DNA from: Echinometra lucunter
Lineage: Eukaryota > Echinodermata > Echinoidea > Camarodonta > Echinometridae
Direction: 5' to 3'
Length of the DNA stretch: 64,000 bases
NCBI GenBank assembly: GCA_029962745.1
Contig: CM057156.1
Coordinates: 1,898,559 to 1,962,558 of the forward strand
The stretch's first letter is position 1, and every line of letters starts with the position of its first letter. The position numbers were made by a program, and so were the translations under genes. Shown here one piece after another: positions 1 to 12,209 of this stretch. Below the pieces are notes generated by a model. The model searched no databases and had not been told where the DNA came from. It was given only the letters and a program-made list of their open reading frames with translations.

Positions 1-262
1 ATACATAATATTGGTGTAATTATATTTGGAATCTTTAATTTTTCATTAAAAAATGAATTATTCATTTTTTCCCCCTCTGTTATGTTATTCCTATTTTCTC
101 TATCTCTCTCTTTCTTTCTTACACTTGCTCTGTTCTTGTGTTGTTGATATGCATTTTCTCTCCGTTTAATTCATCTCCTTGTCCTGTTTGTCAGTGTCGG
201 TTCTCTGTTTTCAAAATCACTTTCATTCCATTATCTCCCATATTTGACTTTGTCATGCATAG

Positions 263-416
263 CTGAGCAAGTGGAATTGGTCCTGTGTCTTGGAGAACAT
301 GACAAGCCTTGTGATAAGAAGCATCACCAAGCATGCCGAAGACATGTTGAAAGCAAGCTTTGATCAAGAAGAAGATAAGATGAAGAAAGACAAGAAAGTT
401 CAGGCTGCATTCTGTG
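263..416 (+). CDS. Exon a of the + strand gene
   Basis: It starts after a TAG acceptor and ends before GTAAGT, leaving one base that joins the two-base start of the exon at 1871. It encodes about 51 residues ending in a charged run, FDQEEDKMKKDKKVQAAF. The start is the weakest in the gene, because the acceptor has only a modest pyrimidine tract. Confidence 0.6.
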
Positions 417-3400
417 GTAAGTGCTATGATTGTGAAGTGGGAATGTGTTTGGATGTGAAATATTGTATTTGCTGTATAATGTAATTAGAGGCAAGGTCAC
501 AATAGGGAATTTGTTGTTGTTGTTTTTTTTTGGAGAGAGATACTGTATCCTGCAGGGTTAATAACGTGGTAAGTCACAAGGTTGCAGCGGGAATGTTTTT
601 AAATCGGATATACTGCACAGGCTGTATGCTGCAGTAAATGCAATGATGACAGTTGAAAGGTGTGGCAATAAAGTGGTAAGGGTACATGTTGAATCACAAA
701 ATAGCACTCTGATTAGAATTTTGCCTCACAATACTGTAAATGAGAAATGCAAACTTTGTCCAAGTAGGCTGTATGGGATTACCATGGGAAGGTGCTGTAT
801 TTTGTTTTTATAGACATTTGTACCTTGTATTCTTGAATCAACAGAATATGGGGAAATCCACAACATATGGGACACAGAGCTCAAAATTTGAAGTTGCGCT
901 GTGCCCTGTTAATTCCAAATAAAAGTCTAAAATCACTACAGAGTCTTCTTTTTGTTACAATTAAACATTTAAGATTAAAAAATTTGCAATTCGACCTTCC
1001 TACGGAGAATAACATAAACAAACAAAAAATTGCACATGTCATATAGGACTATGATCAGGGAAAAGTCTTGAAATGCCTCTTATTCTGAGATTTACTCACT
1101 TTTCTCAGATCATTTTCATTTAATTGATTTGAATGGATTACTTTAAGAGATCTTGGGTAGTTAACACTAATGAAAATGTTCAAAACCTACGCTGAATTTA
1201 AGCGTAATGTCAGTTACCAACATGTCTTCAGTAAATTTTTCATGGCACTAGAACAAATTATTCAAATGGCTCACTATTTTGCACATCTCTTCCCAGGAAC
1301 CCAGGTGTAATGTCATATGAATTACATAATCCCTACAAGTGTGAGACATGAGATATATAAATTTGATTCAACACCATCATTTTCCATGTCTTTTTGCATA
1401 ATGTCAGTTACCGGCCCCTTTTTCGCTTGCTGTGTGATAATAAATGCAGTTTGAGATAAAAACTGTCCATGTGTTTATTCCCCATTATCAACTTATTTAT
1501 CTATAGTAATTAAAAGCCGAAGCAAGTGTCATTCACATAACTACAATATAAACAATACCACTAGTACTCTATCTTGGTAACGTCAGTTACCTTGGAATTG
1601 CCCATATATATATATTACCTATCTTGATCATGATACTCTTTCTTATAGTGTCAAATCATTTTAGTGTTATACAAAAGTATGGATACTTAAATATTACATT
1701 CTGTTATCTTACAGTGTATGTAACTATATTTTATCATGTCCTTAAGCCCTTCTTATAAACATTGCTAATAGTTTTGGAATATATAGCCTTGAATTCTTCT
1801 CTTCCTTTCTTAATAGAAGTATGAAACGTGAGTTATCGTAAGCCCTAATTTTCTCCTTCTTTTTTTTCAGATGTTTCCAAAGATCATGTAGCTCAACCTT
1901 ATTTGATTTGTCAGGTAAGTTTGTTAGAAAAAGTTTATCTTTACAACTGTAGCTTTAGTGATTTTTTTTATTCTGTTTGTCACTGAATCCTTCCATTCAT
2001 CTGTATTACAACAATTAGGAATATTGATTTAGTTGTAGAGTTATTTTCCTATCCAGTGAGGTATTGACCGTCAAATCCCATGTTACGGATGATTGGCCAA
2101 GCAGAATGACCTTTCAGTTCTTTTAGTATGATTGGTGTGATGCCAGGCATTATTAGCCTTATTACCAACATTCAAGGTTGCCATTGTAATTGCTTTCTTT
2201 TTAACCGTCAATTGCCAAAAGCAAAGGACATGAAATTTGAAGAGATTATGCGCATCATATAGCACTGCAAGCAACATAGTCCTTAATTTGTTTGTATGAC
2301 CTTCAGGTTTACCATCCATAACAATATGATATATTCTAGTAATTCTTTTTGTGTTGTTGTTGTTCATCTTGTTTTATAGAAGAAGAATACATTGATCAAA
2401 ATATGAATTGGTGGCACTTTATTTAGCATGGACTATAGTGTTACGTAATTGTGTTGTCTTTGTTATACTTATTTTTTTTGTCTTTATGCAGAGTGCTGCC
2501 TCGACCTCTAACTTCCTTAACTTTGTGGTATCGTTAGTGGTCGTTGGAACGGATAAAGTACTTTTGTTTTTTAAAGACATGTGTTGTTATTGTTACATGT
2601 ATATTTATTATTTTTTGTCTTTATGCAGAGTGCTGGCGCGACCTCTAGCTTCATCAACTCTGTGGTATCATTGGTTGTCGTGGGAACGGATAAAGTACTG
2701 CAGCCCATCCGAGCTGGTGTGTTGGAGATGATGAGCTCATCAATACAGGAGGTCTACCAGCATCTTACCAAGGTTAGTTTACAAGAACAGAATATTNNNN
2801 NNNNNNNNNNNNNNNNNNNNNNNNNNNNNNNNNNNNNNNNNNNNNNNNNNNNNNNNNNNNNNNNNNNNNNNNNNNNNNNNNNNNNNNNNNNNNNNNNNNN
2901 NNNNNNNNNNNNNNNNNNNNNNNNNNNNNNNNNNNNNNNNNNNNNNNNNNNNNNNNNNNNNNNNNNNNNNNNNNNNNNNNNNNNNNNNNNNNNNNNNNNN
3001 NNNNNNNNNNNNNNNNNNNNNNNNNNNNNNNNNNNNNNNNNNNNNNNNNNNNNNNNNNNNNNNNNNNNNNNNNNNNNNNNNNNNNNNNNNNNNNNNNNNN
3101 NNNNNNNNNNNNNNNNNNNNNNNNNNNNNNNNNNNNNNNNNNNNNNNNNNNNNNNNNNNNNNNNNNNNNNNNNNNNNNNNNNNNNNNNNNNNNNNNNNNN
3201 NNNNNNNNNNNNNNNNNNNNNNNNNNNNNNNNNNNNNNNNNNNNNNNNNNNNNNNNNNNNNNNNNNNNNNNNNNNNNNNNNNNNNNNNNNNNNNNNGAGA
3301 GAAGGGGGCAGAAGATAGGAGGGTCATATTCAATAAGTCATATTCATTGATAGAGACAAGCATTTTTCTGTTGAAAAGATTAGTTTTCATTAATTAAATT

Positions 3401-4021
3401 TAATAAAATTAAACAAACTAATTAGTGTTCATGAAATTAAGCAAACTGTGACGAATCATGGTATGTAATGCTCTGCAAGTCACCCATGTATCCTGTTCTA
3501 CCAGTGTAGACAGGTATGCACAATGTAGTTGTCTTCATGATGCTTGCTCATGAAGAACAAATTAGACTGCTGTTTTTGCTGGGTATTGTGAAATGTCATG
3601 AGGAAAGAAAGAACTCATTTTTACGTAGGAGTGAGTAGATGATTTTGACTTCAGAAGGTATGCTGTATATTGTATTTGGGAAATGAATGGATCGTTGATC
3701 ATGAATGCTATAAGCTGCACCTAAAGCAGTAGCCTTGAAAATAATTTTTTTGGAAGAAAGCACCTCACAAGAAGAAGAGTTTGTCAGGCATGCCCGCTTT
3801 TATGTCTTTATATGGGAGCTGCCAAGTCTCCCTGATTGTCAGGGAGACTCCCTGAAAATTGAATGATTTGAGCTTGAAAAAACTACTAATTTTCAAGTCT
3901 CCCTGATTCATACATTGATTACCTCCATTGGATTGTGTGTAATTGAGAAAGATCTCCCTGACTTCTCAGAATTCTCCCTGAAAGGTTAATATTAAAGTTG
4001 GCAGCTCTTTGATGATGATGG

Positions 4022-4064
<43 letters not shown>

Positions 4065-4098
4065 CATGATGGAGATGATGATGGTGATGATGGTGATG

Positions 4099-4129
<31 letters not shown>

Positions 4130-7100
4130 AAGAGCTGCCAGGGAGACTCCCTGAAAATTAAATGATTTTGGCTTGAAAAACTACTCATTTTCCATGTCTC
4201 CTTGATTCATACATGTACATTGATTACCTTTGTCAGGGAGACTCCCTGAAAATTGAATGATTTTAGCTTGAAAAACTTTTCAATGTCTCCCTGATTCATA
4301 CATTGATTACTTCCATTTGATTGTGTGTAATTGAGAAAGATCTCCCTGATTTCTCAGCAAATTCTCCCTGAAAGGTGAATATTAAAGTTGACAGTTAGAG
4401 CCAAAAGTTTACATGTACATACACCGAGGCAATTCCACAGAAAAGTTCACTTGCCAAAAATCATAAAATCTACTATAATATCAGAAATATTTGTGCTCAC
4501 CATAACAAATTTGGTATCAAGCAAAAGAACATATCATGCTCTTTCATCTGGCTGTTATGTCATTACAGCTGAACTATATCTCAGTGTGATTTTCTTCTGA
4601 AAACATTACATTTGGGCAAGAATTTATGTCAGTCTTAACCAAAACATTTTATGTTTTTAGCTCACTTTTCCTCACCAAAAGCATTTCAAATTTGGTTTTG
4701 GGCTTTAAATTTGGATGAATGGAACAACTATGAGCAAATATGTATGTTATTTTTCAAAGACAAATTAAGAAGCCTTAAATGATGGTTCTACATTTCGGAC
4801 TAAAAGTTTACATACACCTGGGCAATTCCACACACACACACACAAGTTCTAGTATGGTTTTAAAGTACTACAGCGTATGTAGCTGTCAAAAAACAATTTC
4901 ATTTCCCCCCTCCCCCCATAATGTGGTGAAAACCTTTGATGTAACACACGCTTCCATGCTAACTGAAGCATTGAACCTATCTCTAATGTTACCATTCTTG
5001 CACAGATGCAGCTGAGTAGATTTTAATGAGCTGTCTTCTATTTTTTTGTATTCTCATGGGTAGATGATCTAGTGATACACCTGCTTAACCATGTATGACA
5101 TGGCACTATTCGCGAGTAATTAAATTGGTGTTCAAATATTCATGATGCCACTCTAACAGACAAGGATTGATTAGAGTTTTTCTCTTTCTATGATTAAAAA
5201 AAAAAAAGATTAAACGAACTTAAAATGATATTTTAGGGATGAAAGTTACATGTCAAAGCCTATGGAAATTTATAAGTCCGACTCGCATTAGCAGATTTTT
5301 TTTCCTCCAAAACTCAAAACCTCAATTTTCAAATTTGAGCTTTTTAGAGTGACAATGTAACTATTGTACATGTGCACTATGTATATTGCCTGTTCGCTTG
5401 GCTCAAGGAATGCTCCCGGGTGCTGTAGCTTGCTTTTAATTTCATTAATTGTCCAAAAAGGGCAACGATCATGCATCAGTGCACGCATTTCACATAAGGC
5501 ACAATTTGTGAAGTGACTATAATTTTGTGTATGGCACAATTTGTGTGTATCACCACAAGATACCAGTAGACTAAAGGGTCGTTCACACACAAGGTCAAAA
5601 GTGAGATTCAAAAATCGATTTTCTAATCGCGATTAGAAAATCGATTTTATTTTGTGTGTGGACACATTAATCTCACTAATAATCACGATTCTAATCGTGC
5701 TTCAACTCGCAGTAAGAAGTGTGATTTTTCAGAATAATCGCAATTATTTGCCGTGCATTGTGTGTGTGGACGGAATCGCGATTAGAAAATCGGTTTTATC
5801 TATCCCATCATTCTCTGCGCGTGTGCGATCGATGCGTTGTGCATGCAGTATGCAGTGAATGCAGTGTGTGTTACGTTACAGGATGCATGCACTGTATAAG
5901 AATGGACATACAGCACGTCATCTTGGCGTCGTCGATCTTGTATAGTAAACAAATATTTTGTAAAATAGTGCACAATTATGTAGTACTTAATTGTTGAGTT
6001 TGTTGCTGTACGTTCTGTAGCCCTTTTACTGTCGATGTGTATTTTCCCCCGTCCATATCGTATATAACAGAAGTTTAAGCGGAGAAGTTTGTGGGTTCTC
6101 CTACCTGTTTCCGTTGCTTTCTCGTGTGTGTGAATGGTCAAAAACAAAATGGGAATTTGAATCGTGATTAGAATCGCGATCCAGATTTTGATTTTTCCTA
6201 GCGTGTGAATGCACCTTATATCTAATGCTAAAGAGTATTACATAGTTGAACGGTAGCAGTAAAACCGAAATTTGGATCGTGATTCAAATCGCGATTCAAA
6301 TTTCAATTCCTCCTGTGTGTGAATGCACCTTATATCTAATGCTAAAGAGTATTGCATAGTTTCCCATATTTTATATGCATTATCTAACTTCCGCAAATGT
6401 AGTACCTGAGCCATTTAGGGATAATGAAAAATATTACTGGAAGGCAAATTGAAGTTGTTAATGAGATTGGTTCATCTATTATGCAAAGATCTATTACAGA
6501 AATGAAAGGGAATATTAAATGACCTTCTACAAGATGATTGATGAGGGGATGAAATTGCTCATTATCTATTAAGAGCAGATTAGCACCTAAAAAAATTAGC
6601 TCCAGAGGTTGTATAGAAAAATGGAATGCTCAGGGAATAGTCATATCGGTTGCCTTTGTGCATGTTTAACCCTCAAACGACTGGGGGGGGGGGGGGGGGA
6701 GGGGAGCATGGCTCCCTAGACAATTTTCGCGGCAAAATTTGAATCGCCGAATTTCATGCCATGCAACTTTCTGACTTTTTTCTTTATCGTTACCGTTACT
6801 GAGTCACATGACCTTTTGTGACCTCTTGTCAGCCCCAAAACAGAAAATTTCTGAGTTTTGTGAACAAAACAAATGGGAAACTGTATTTTCTCATATTACC
6901 CCATTATCATCAATAATTTCTTCTTTAAGCTGTTATTTTCATCTATTCTGTTACTGAATAGTGGTCCAGATAACACCTTGAAACAGCAGACTTAAAAGAA
7001 CAATAACCTTTAAAAAGGTGAATAATAAAGAAATACTTGTAAAACAGTAGAATACAAAAGAATTGGAATCACTTTCAGATTTTTTCTCTTTCCTGATAAA

Positions 7101-10100
7101 ACATAAGGATTTACATAAAATTAACAATGGATTTGTGTTCTTTACATAATTCTCGACATCCGGGCAAAATTTTGCGTCTGTCGGTCAGGTCGTGGTCGAG
7201 ATATTAAGGGTCCTTCCCCCAGTCCTCGATACCTCCAAAATAGCCCATTCTTTTTAGGGTTAATGTGTGCCATTTCTTGAGTGCTTTTTTCCCATGTACA
7301 TGAAAAACTTTCTCATACTTTTATTTGAAAGCACATGATGCTATACACATATTCTTTTATTTATTTTATTTTATCTAATTTATTTTATTTAATTTTGTTT
7401 TATTTTATTTTATTTTATTTTATTTTGTTATTGTTATCATTATTATTATTATTATTTGTTTATTCATTTATTCATTTATTTATCTATTTTATTTATCTGT
7501 TTATTTATCATTTATTTATTTTTCTTTTTTTGGGGGGGGGGGAGGGGGAGGAATCATTTTGCATGTTTAAAGACATAAATCATTCATGCTTCTACCATTC
7601 TCCTAGTTACTGGAGCTGTTCAACCAGAGTTCCAGTGAGGGTGGATCTATACATGGCCACTCCAGGGATCTGTGTGTGCTCCTGTCTTCAGCTGTCTGGC
7701 TCCAGCAGGAGCTTGCTTCATACAAGAGGCTCATTGGGGAGGAAGAGGCCAAGTAAGTCTGATATCAGGGTGTGTTCACACTGGTGATTGTCTGCTTTAA
7801 GGCTTGTTCAGATATGAGGCGACAAATCCCCGCAACATTTTTAGTGTACAAGTCTATGAGATATGAGGCCACAGAAAGAAAATGTCACCAAGGCAGGAGA
7901 CCCTTTTTTTGTCGCCTGGCTACAGAAAGCTGTGGACCAATCAAATTCTTAAAAACTTAGCACAAATATGTTGTCATGAGTATGTCTATGTAACTTTTGA
8001 CAAAATTCTCTCTGATTTGAGAGTTGACACGTTAATACACGTTCGTTAACATAAGTGGGGTGGTTTGTCTGAACACCAAAATTGTTGCGGGGATTTGTTG
8101 TGGGGATTTGTTGCCTCATATCTGAACAAGCCTTTAAAGGACATCGTTAGAAATTGTTACCTAGTGGTGATTGCAGAAGTCTTTGGAAATAGCATAATGC
8201 AGGAATGGACAATAGCAGGATACTCAATGCAAAAGGGACCTCAGGTTTCATATAGGGGTTTGTGCTAATAGATTCTAAAGGGTTTATTGGAACCACTTTG
8301 AAAAAAGAAACATGAGTGTGGGGGCCTGGAGTAAGTCTATATTATAATAAAAGGATGAGTTCTCACTGGCTACGATAAAGAGAAGAAAAAGAACGATTGA
8401 AGGAATAGGGGAAGAAGAAGAAGGGGGAGGTGGAGGAGGAGGGGGAGGAGGAGGAGGAGGAGGAGGAGGAGGAGGAGGAGGAGGAAGAGGAGGGGAGGAG
8501 AAGGAGGAGGAGGAGGAGGGGAGGAGGAGGAGGAGGAGGATGAGGAGGAGGAGGAGGAGGAGGAGGAGGAGGAGGAGGAGGAGAAGGAGGGGAGGAGGAG
8601 GAGGAGGAGGGAGGAGGGAGGAGGAGGAGAAGGAGGGGGAGGAGAAAGCGGAGGAGGAGGAGGAGGAGAAGGAGGGGAGGAGGAGGAGGAGGAGGAGGTG
8701 GAGGAGGAGAAGGAGGAGGAGGAGGAGGGGAGGAGGAGGAGGAAGAGGAGGTGGAGGAGGAGAAGGAGGGGGAGGGAAGAGGAGGAGGAGAAGAAGGGAG
8801 GAGGAGGAGGAGGAGGAGAAGAAGAAGGAGGGGGAGGAGGAGGAGGGAGGAGGAGGAGGAGGAGGGGGAGGGGGGAGGGGGAGGGGGAGGGGGAGGGGGG
8901 AGGAGGAGGAGGGGGAGGGGGAGGGGGAGGGGGAGGGGGAGGAGGAGGAGGAGGAGGAGGGGAGGAGGAGGAGGAGGAGGAGGAGGAGGAGGAGGAGGAG
9001 GAGGAGGAGGAGGAGGAGGAGGAGGAGGAGGAGGAGGAGGAGGAGGAGGAGGAGGAGGAGGAGGAGGAGGAGGAGGAGGAGGAGGAGGAGGGAGGAGGAG
9101 GAGGAGGAGGAGGAGGAGGAGGAGGAGGAGGAGGAGGAGGAGGAGGAGGAGGGGGAGGGAGAGAGGTACATATACGAAACTAAAGGGAATTTCGAGGGAA
9201 AAGAAGGATAACAAGAACTTATAATTTTTTGTTTGCATTCAGGCGGTTCTTTAGTGGTGTTGAGAAGCAACTCGGTCAGTTAGAGACTGTAGTGAGGCAG
9301 CAGATTACTTCAAGTCACATGATGGTTGTCTCAACGGTTATCTTACAAGATGCTGAGAGTCATAACTGGGCTGATCAAAGGCCTTTCTTTGAGGTGAGAA
9401 TATAAGTTAAAGATAAGCTAGAGTTCTGGGAAAGGTGAAGAATAACATACAGTGTATGAGCTTTCTCATTCTTTCCATATCAGTTAAGAAGAATATCATA
9501 GGGGGAAAAATGTCCCCTAGAAAGAATTTCTCTTCAAATGCCCTCATATTGGAAATATAACAGGAAAATGCTGAAAAGTTTGGGCATAAATTTCATACCA
9601 GATTTGTGTGTGGTCCCCATCCCCATTTTTTTTTAGCAGAGTAAGTAACTTTCGGGGAAAGTAAGAGAATTTCTTATCAATTCATTGATCTCCAAATCTC
9701 ACACTAGACACCTGTGTCTATATACAACTAATCTAACTCTCCCAATTGCTTTGGAACAGCTTCTTTCACATTATGATTGCATGACCAGAACTCCGGTTTA
9801 TCTTTAAGCCTACCTTAGTAGCCTACTGCCTCTCATAGCCATATTCTGTTTTGTTGTTTCTTTTTCCGGAGGAAAAATGCATTAGTATAGCCTTTATTTA
9901 AAAGCTGTGCCTACAATTACCACTGATTCTGTTTCCCTGTGATAAACAGTTACCTTGACATATCACAATCTTCAAGTTCCCATTTTTGTCGAGCCACCGA
10001 GGTGGAGCGAGACGAAGGGATCCTTAGGGATCCCTGCCATCCGTCAGCCGTCTGTCTGTAACGCTTATGAAACTTGAATAACTTTGCAACCATTTGCCTG

Positions 10101-12171
10101 CTTGTAACCAAACGTGAATGGTAGATGCTCTATAGGGACCTCAATGTTATTTAGGGGTCAAGGGTCATGTATGAAGGTCAAAGGTCAAATGAGGTCATAT
10201 GTTGAAATTTACCTGCAAGTTACTACTGGGGTTGATAACTTTCAAACCATAAGCCCATTTATAACCTAACTTGGATGGTGGATGCCTTACAGGGACGTCA
10301 GTGTTATTTGGGGTCAGAGGTCATGTTTTTAGGTCAAAGGTCAAATGAGGTCAAATGTTACAATTTACCTCCAAGAATGATTGTACATGAACATGGCAAG
10401 ACATATTATGGCTATGGCTATTGCCTTGTATTATCCAATGCCTAAGTGTAAGTGAATCATACTGATTTCATTTCCAGGATGAGAGATGTTCCTACTCACT
10501 TCAGATGTGGCACCTGTACTTACAACGTCTAAGACATGAGCTCTTCTCAGTGTGTCCACCATCTCAATCACAACATATCTTTGCTTCGGTCCTCAGTGAA
10601 TCCCTCACTCTACTCTCCTATCGCTACAACAAAGCGCAGCCTTCCTACAAGAGAACTCGTCAGTTCAGGTGGGTTCCTAAGTTGTGATTGACACTGAGCA
10701 AGTCATTACTTCATAGCCCCTTCTGTACCAAACATTTGAGGCTTATCTTCTTGATGATTATTGTGACTCTTAGAGTATTGGTATTCTGATGTAGTTATAT
10801 TGATGCCTTTGTTGTACTCTTGGGTAATTCCCTTTCTTTATATTCTTCGTCTGACAAAGTAATTTGTAGATTGTCAACCTTTTGTTTTTCATGTGTTTTT
10901 GTACTTGTCCTGTGATGTACCTATTGTCGATGTGCTGTACTCCATTTTTTATCATTTCTCATATTTTCTCTCTTCTCGCCCGTCTTGTTATTCATAAATC
11001 TATAGTCCCCCCCCCCTTCTCTTTTTTATATAGCCTGTGTTTTCTTTTCTCCATCCCTTTCATAATTGTATTCTTAGGTAGTTACAGTATTATAATTTTA
11101 TTACATTAATAATGCCGCTATATACAAGCTAAGTTATACATGTAAGTTGGTTCAGAGGGGACCTTACACCTTACAAGCTCTGCATTTACTACGGTCTCCT
11201 CATCTTTCTTTTAATCCGCTTCATTATACTGTTGTGATTTTGTTTGCATTGTAATATATAACACTGATCGTATGCAAAGTTGTATGTAACATATGGAAAG
11301 AAAGATGAATAAATATCTATCTATCTATCTATTTGCACTCTACTTGCAAATTGGTAGTCCGTTGTGACAGGTAGAACTGATGTTTCCATGCATTTGGCAC
11401 TACTTGGTTTTAGAATCAGTACTGCTTGAAAAAAAACACTTTTTCAAATGTTTTTGTTTCAGTTTTCAGATATGTCTAGTTTATTTACAGACTTACCAAG
11501 CTCTAGATACCTCTAATTAACATTCAGAAAAAAAAAAAAGTTTGCTAAAAAGTACCCTCCAAAAGGATTTGAGATGAAATTGTTTTAAGGTTATGAAATT
11601 GAAGAAGATTATTATGTATCATCTGTTCAGAGCAAGAGGGGCATTAACCCATTCATGACAGAGGTCCACATTTTGTGGTTTGGCCTAATATCTTTTGATG
11701 CAGAGCCCTAAAAATCATACCAAATACATGAGCAGAAAGAGCAAAAAATTCTACACAAACCGTGCCCATTTTGGTTGCGTCAATATTCGTTGTTTGATGC
11801 TGAAATTTTTTAAAGGAAAATAAGCATTAAAATCCTTAAATTGGCAATGAGATAGAAAGTTTAAAATCACCATTTTCTCCTGTAAATTGGCAACTTTTTG
11901 ACTTCTCATCATAATTTCTGTCAATTTATATTCATTTCAGAAACATGATGTTTTATAAGAAAAATGTAGCAATAAAATGAAAATGTTGGTGTTGCCAATT
12001 TGAAGAATAAAAGCTGATCAAATTAGGCTTTAAATAATTCCTGTCATGAATGGGTTAACACATATCATTTATCAGACTTAATGCCCTTCTGGCCCGAACA
12101 GACGATGTATAAAAATATAAGATTATTGAGATTACTATATGAGCACTATAGCTGAACTTGGTATAACCTCT

Positions 12172-12209
<38 letters not shown>

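Noticed and set aside
2408..2731. 107-residue frame over the duplicated exon
   Set aside because: It reads through the intron-like segment and then out of frame through the true exon; it is a by-product of the tandem duplication.
8284..9270. Long open frames with poly-Leu/Ser/Pro or poly-Glu/Arg/Gly over the GGA tract
   Set aside because: They are artefacts of a trinucleotide repeat, open in most frames, and sit in an intron. The frames at 48653-49376 are rejected for the same reason.
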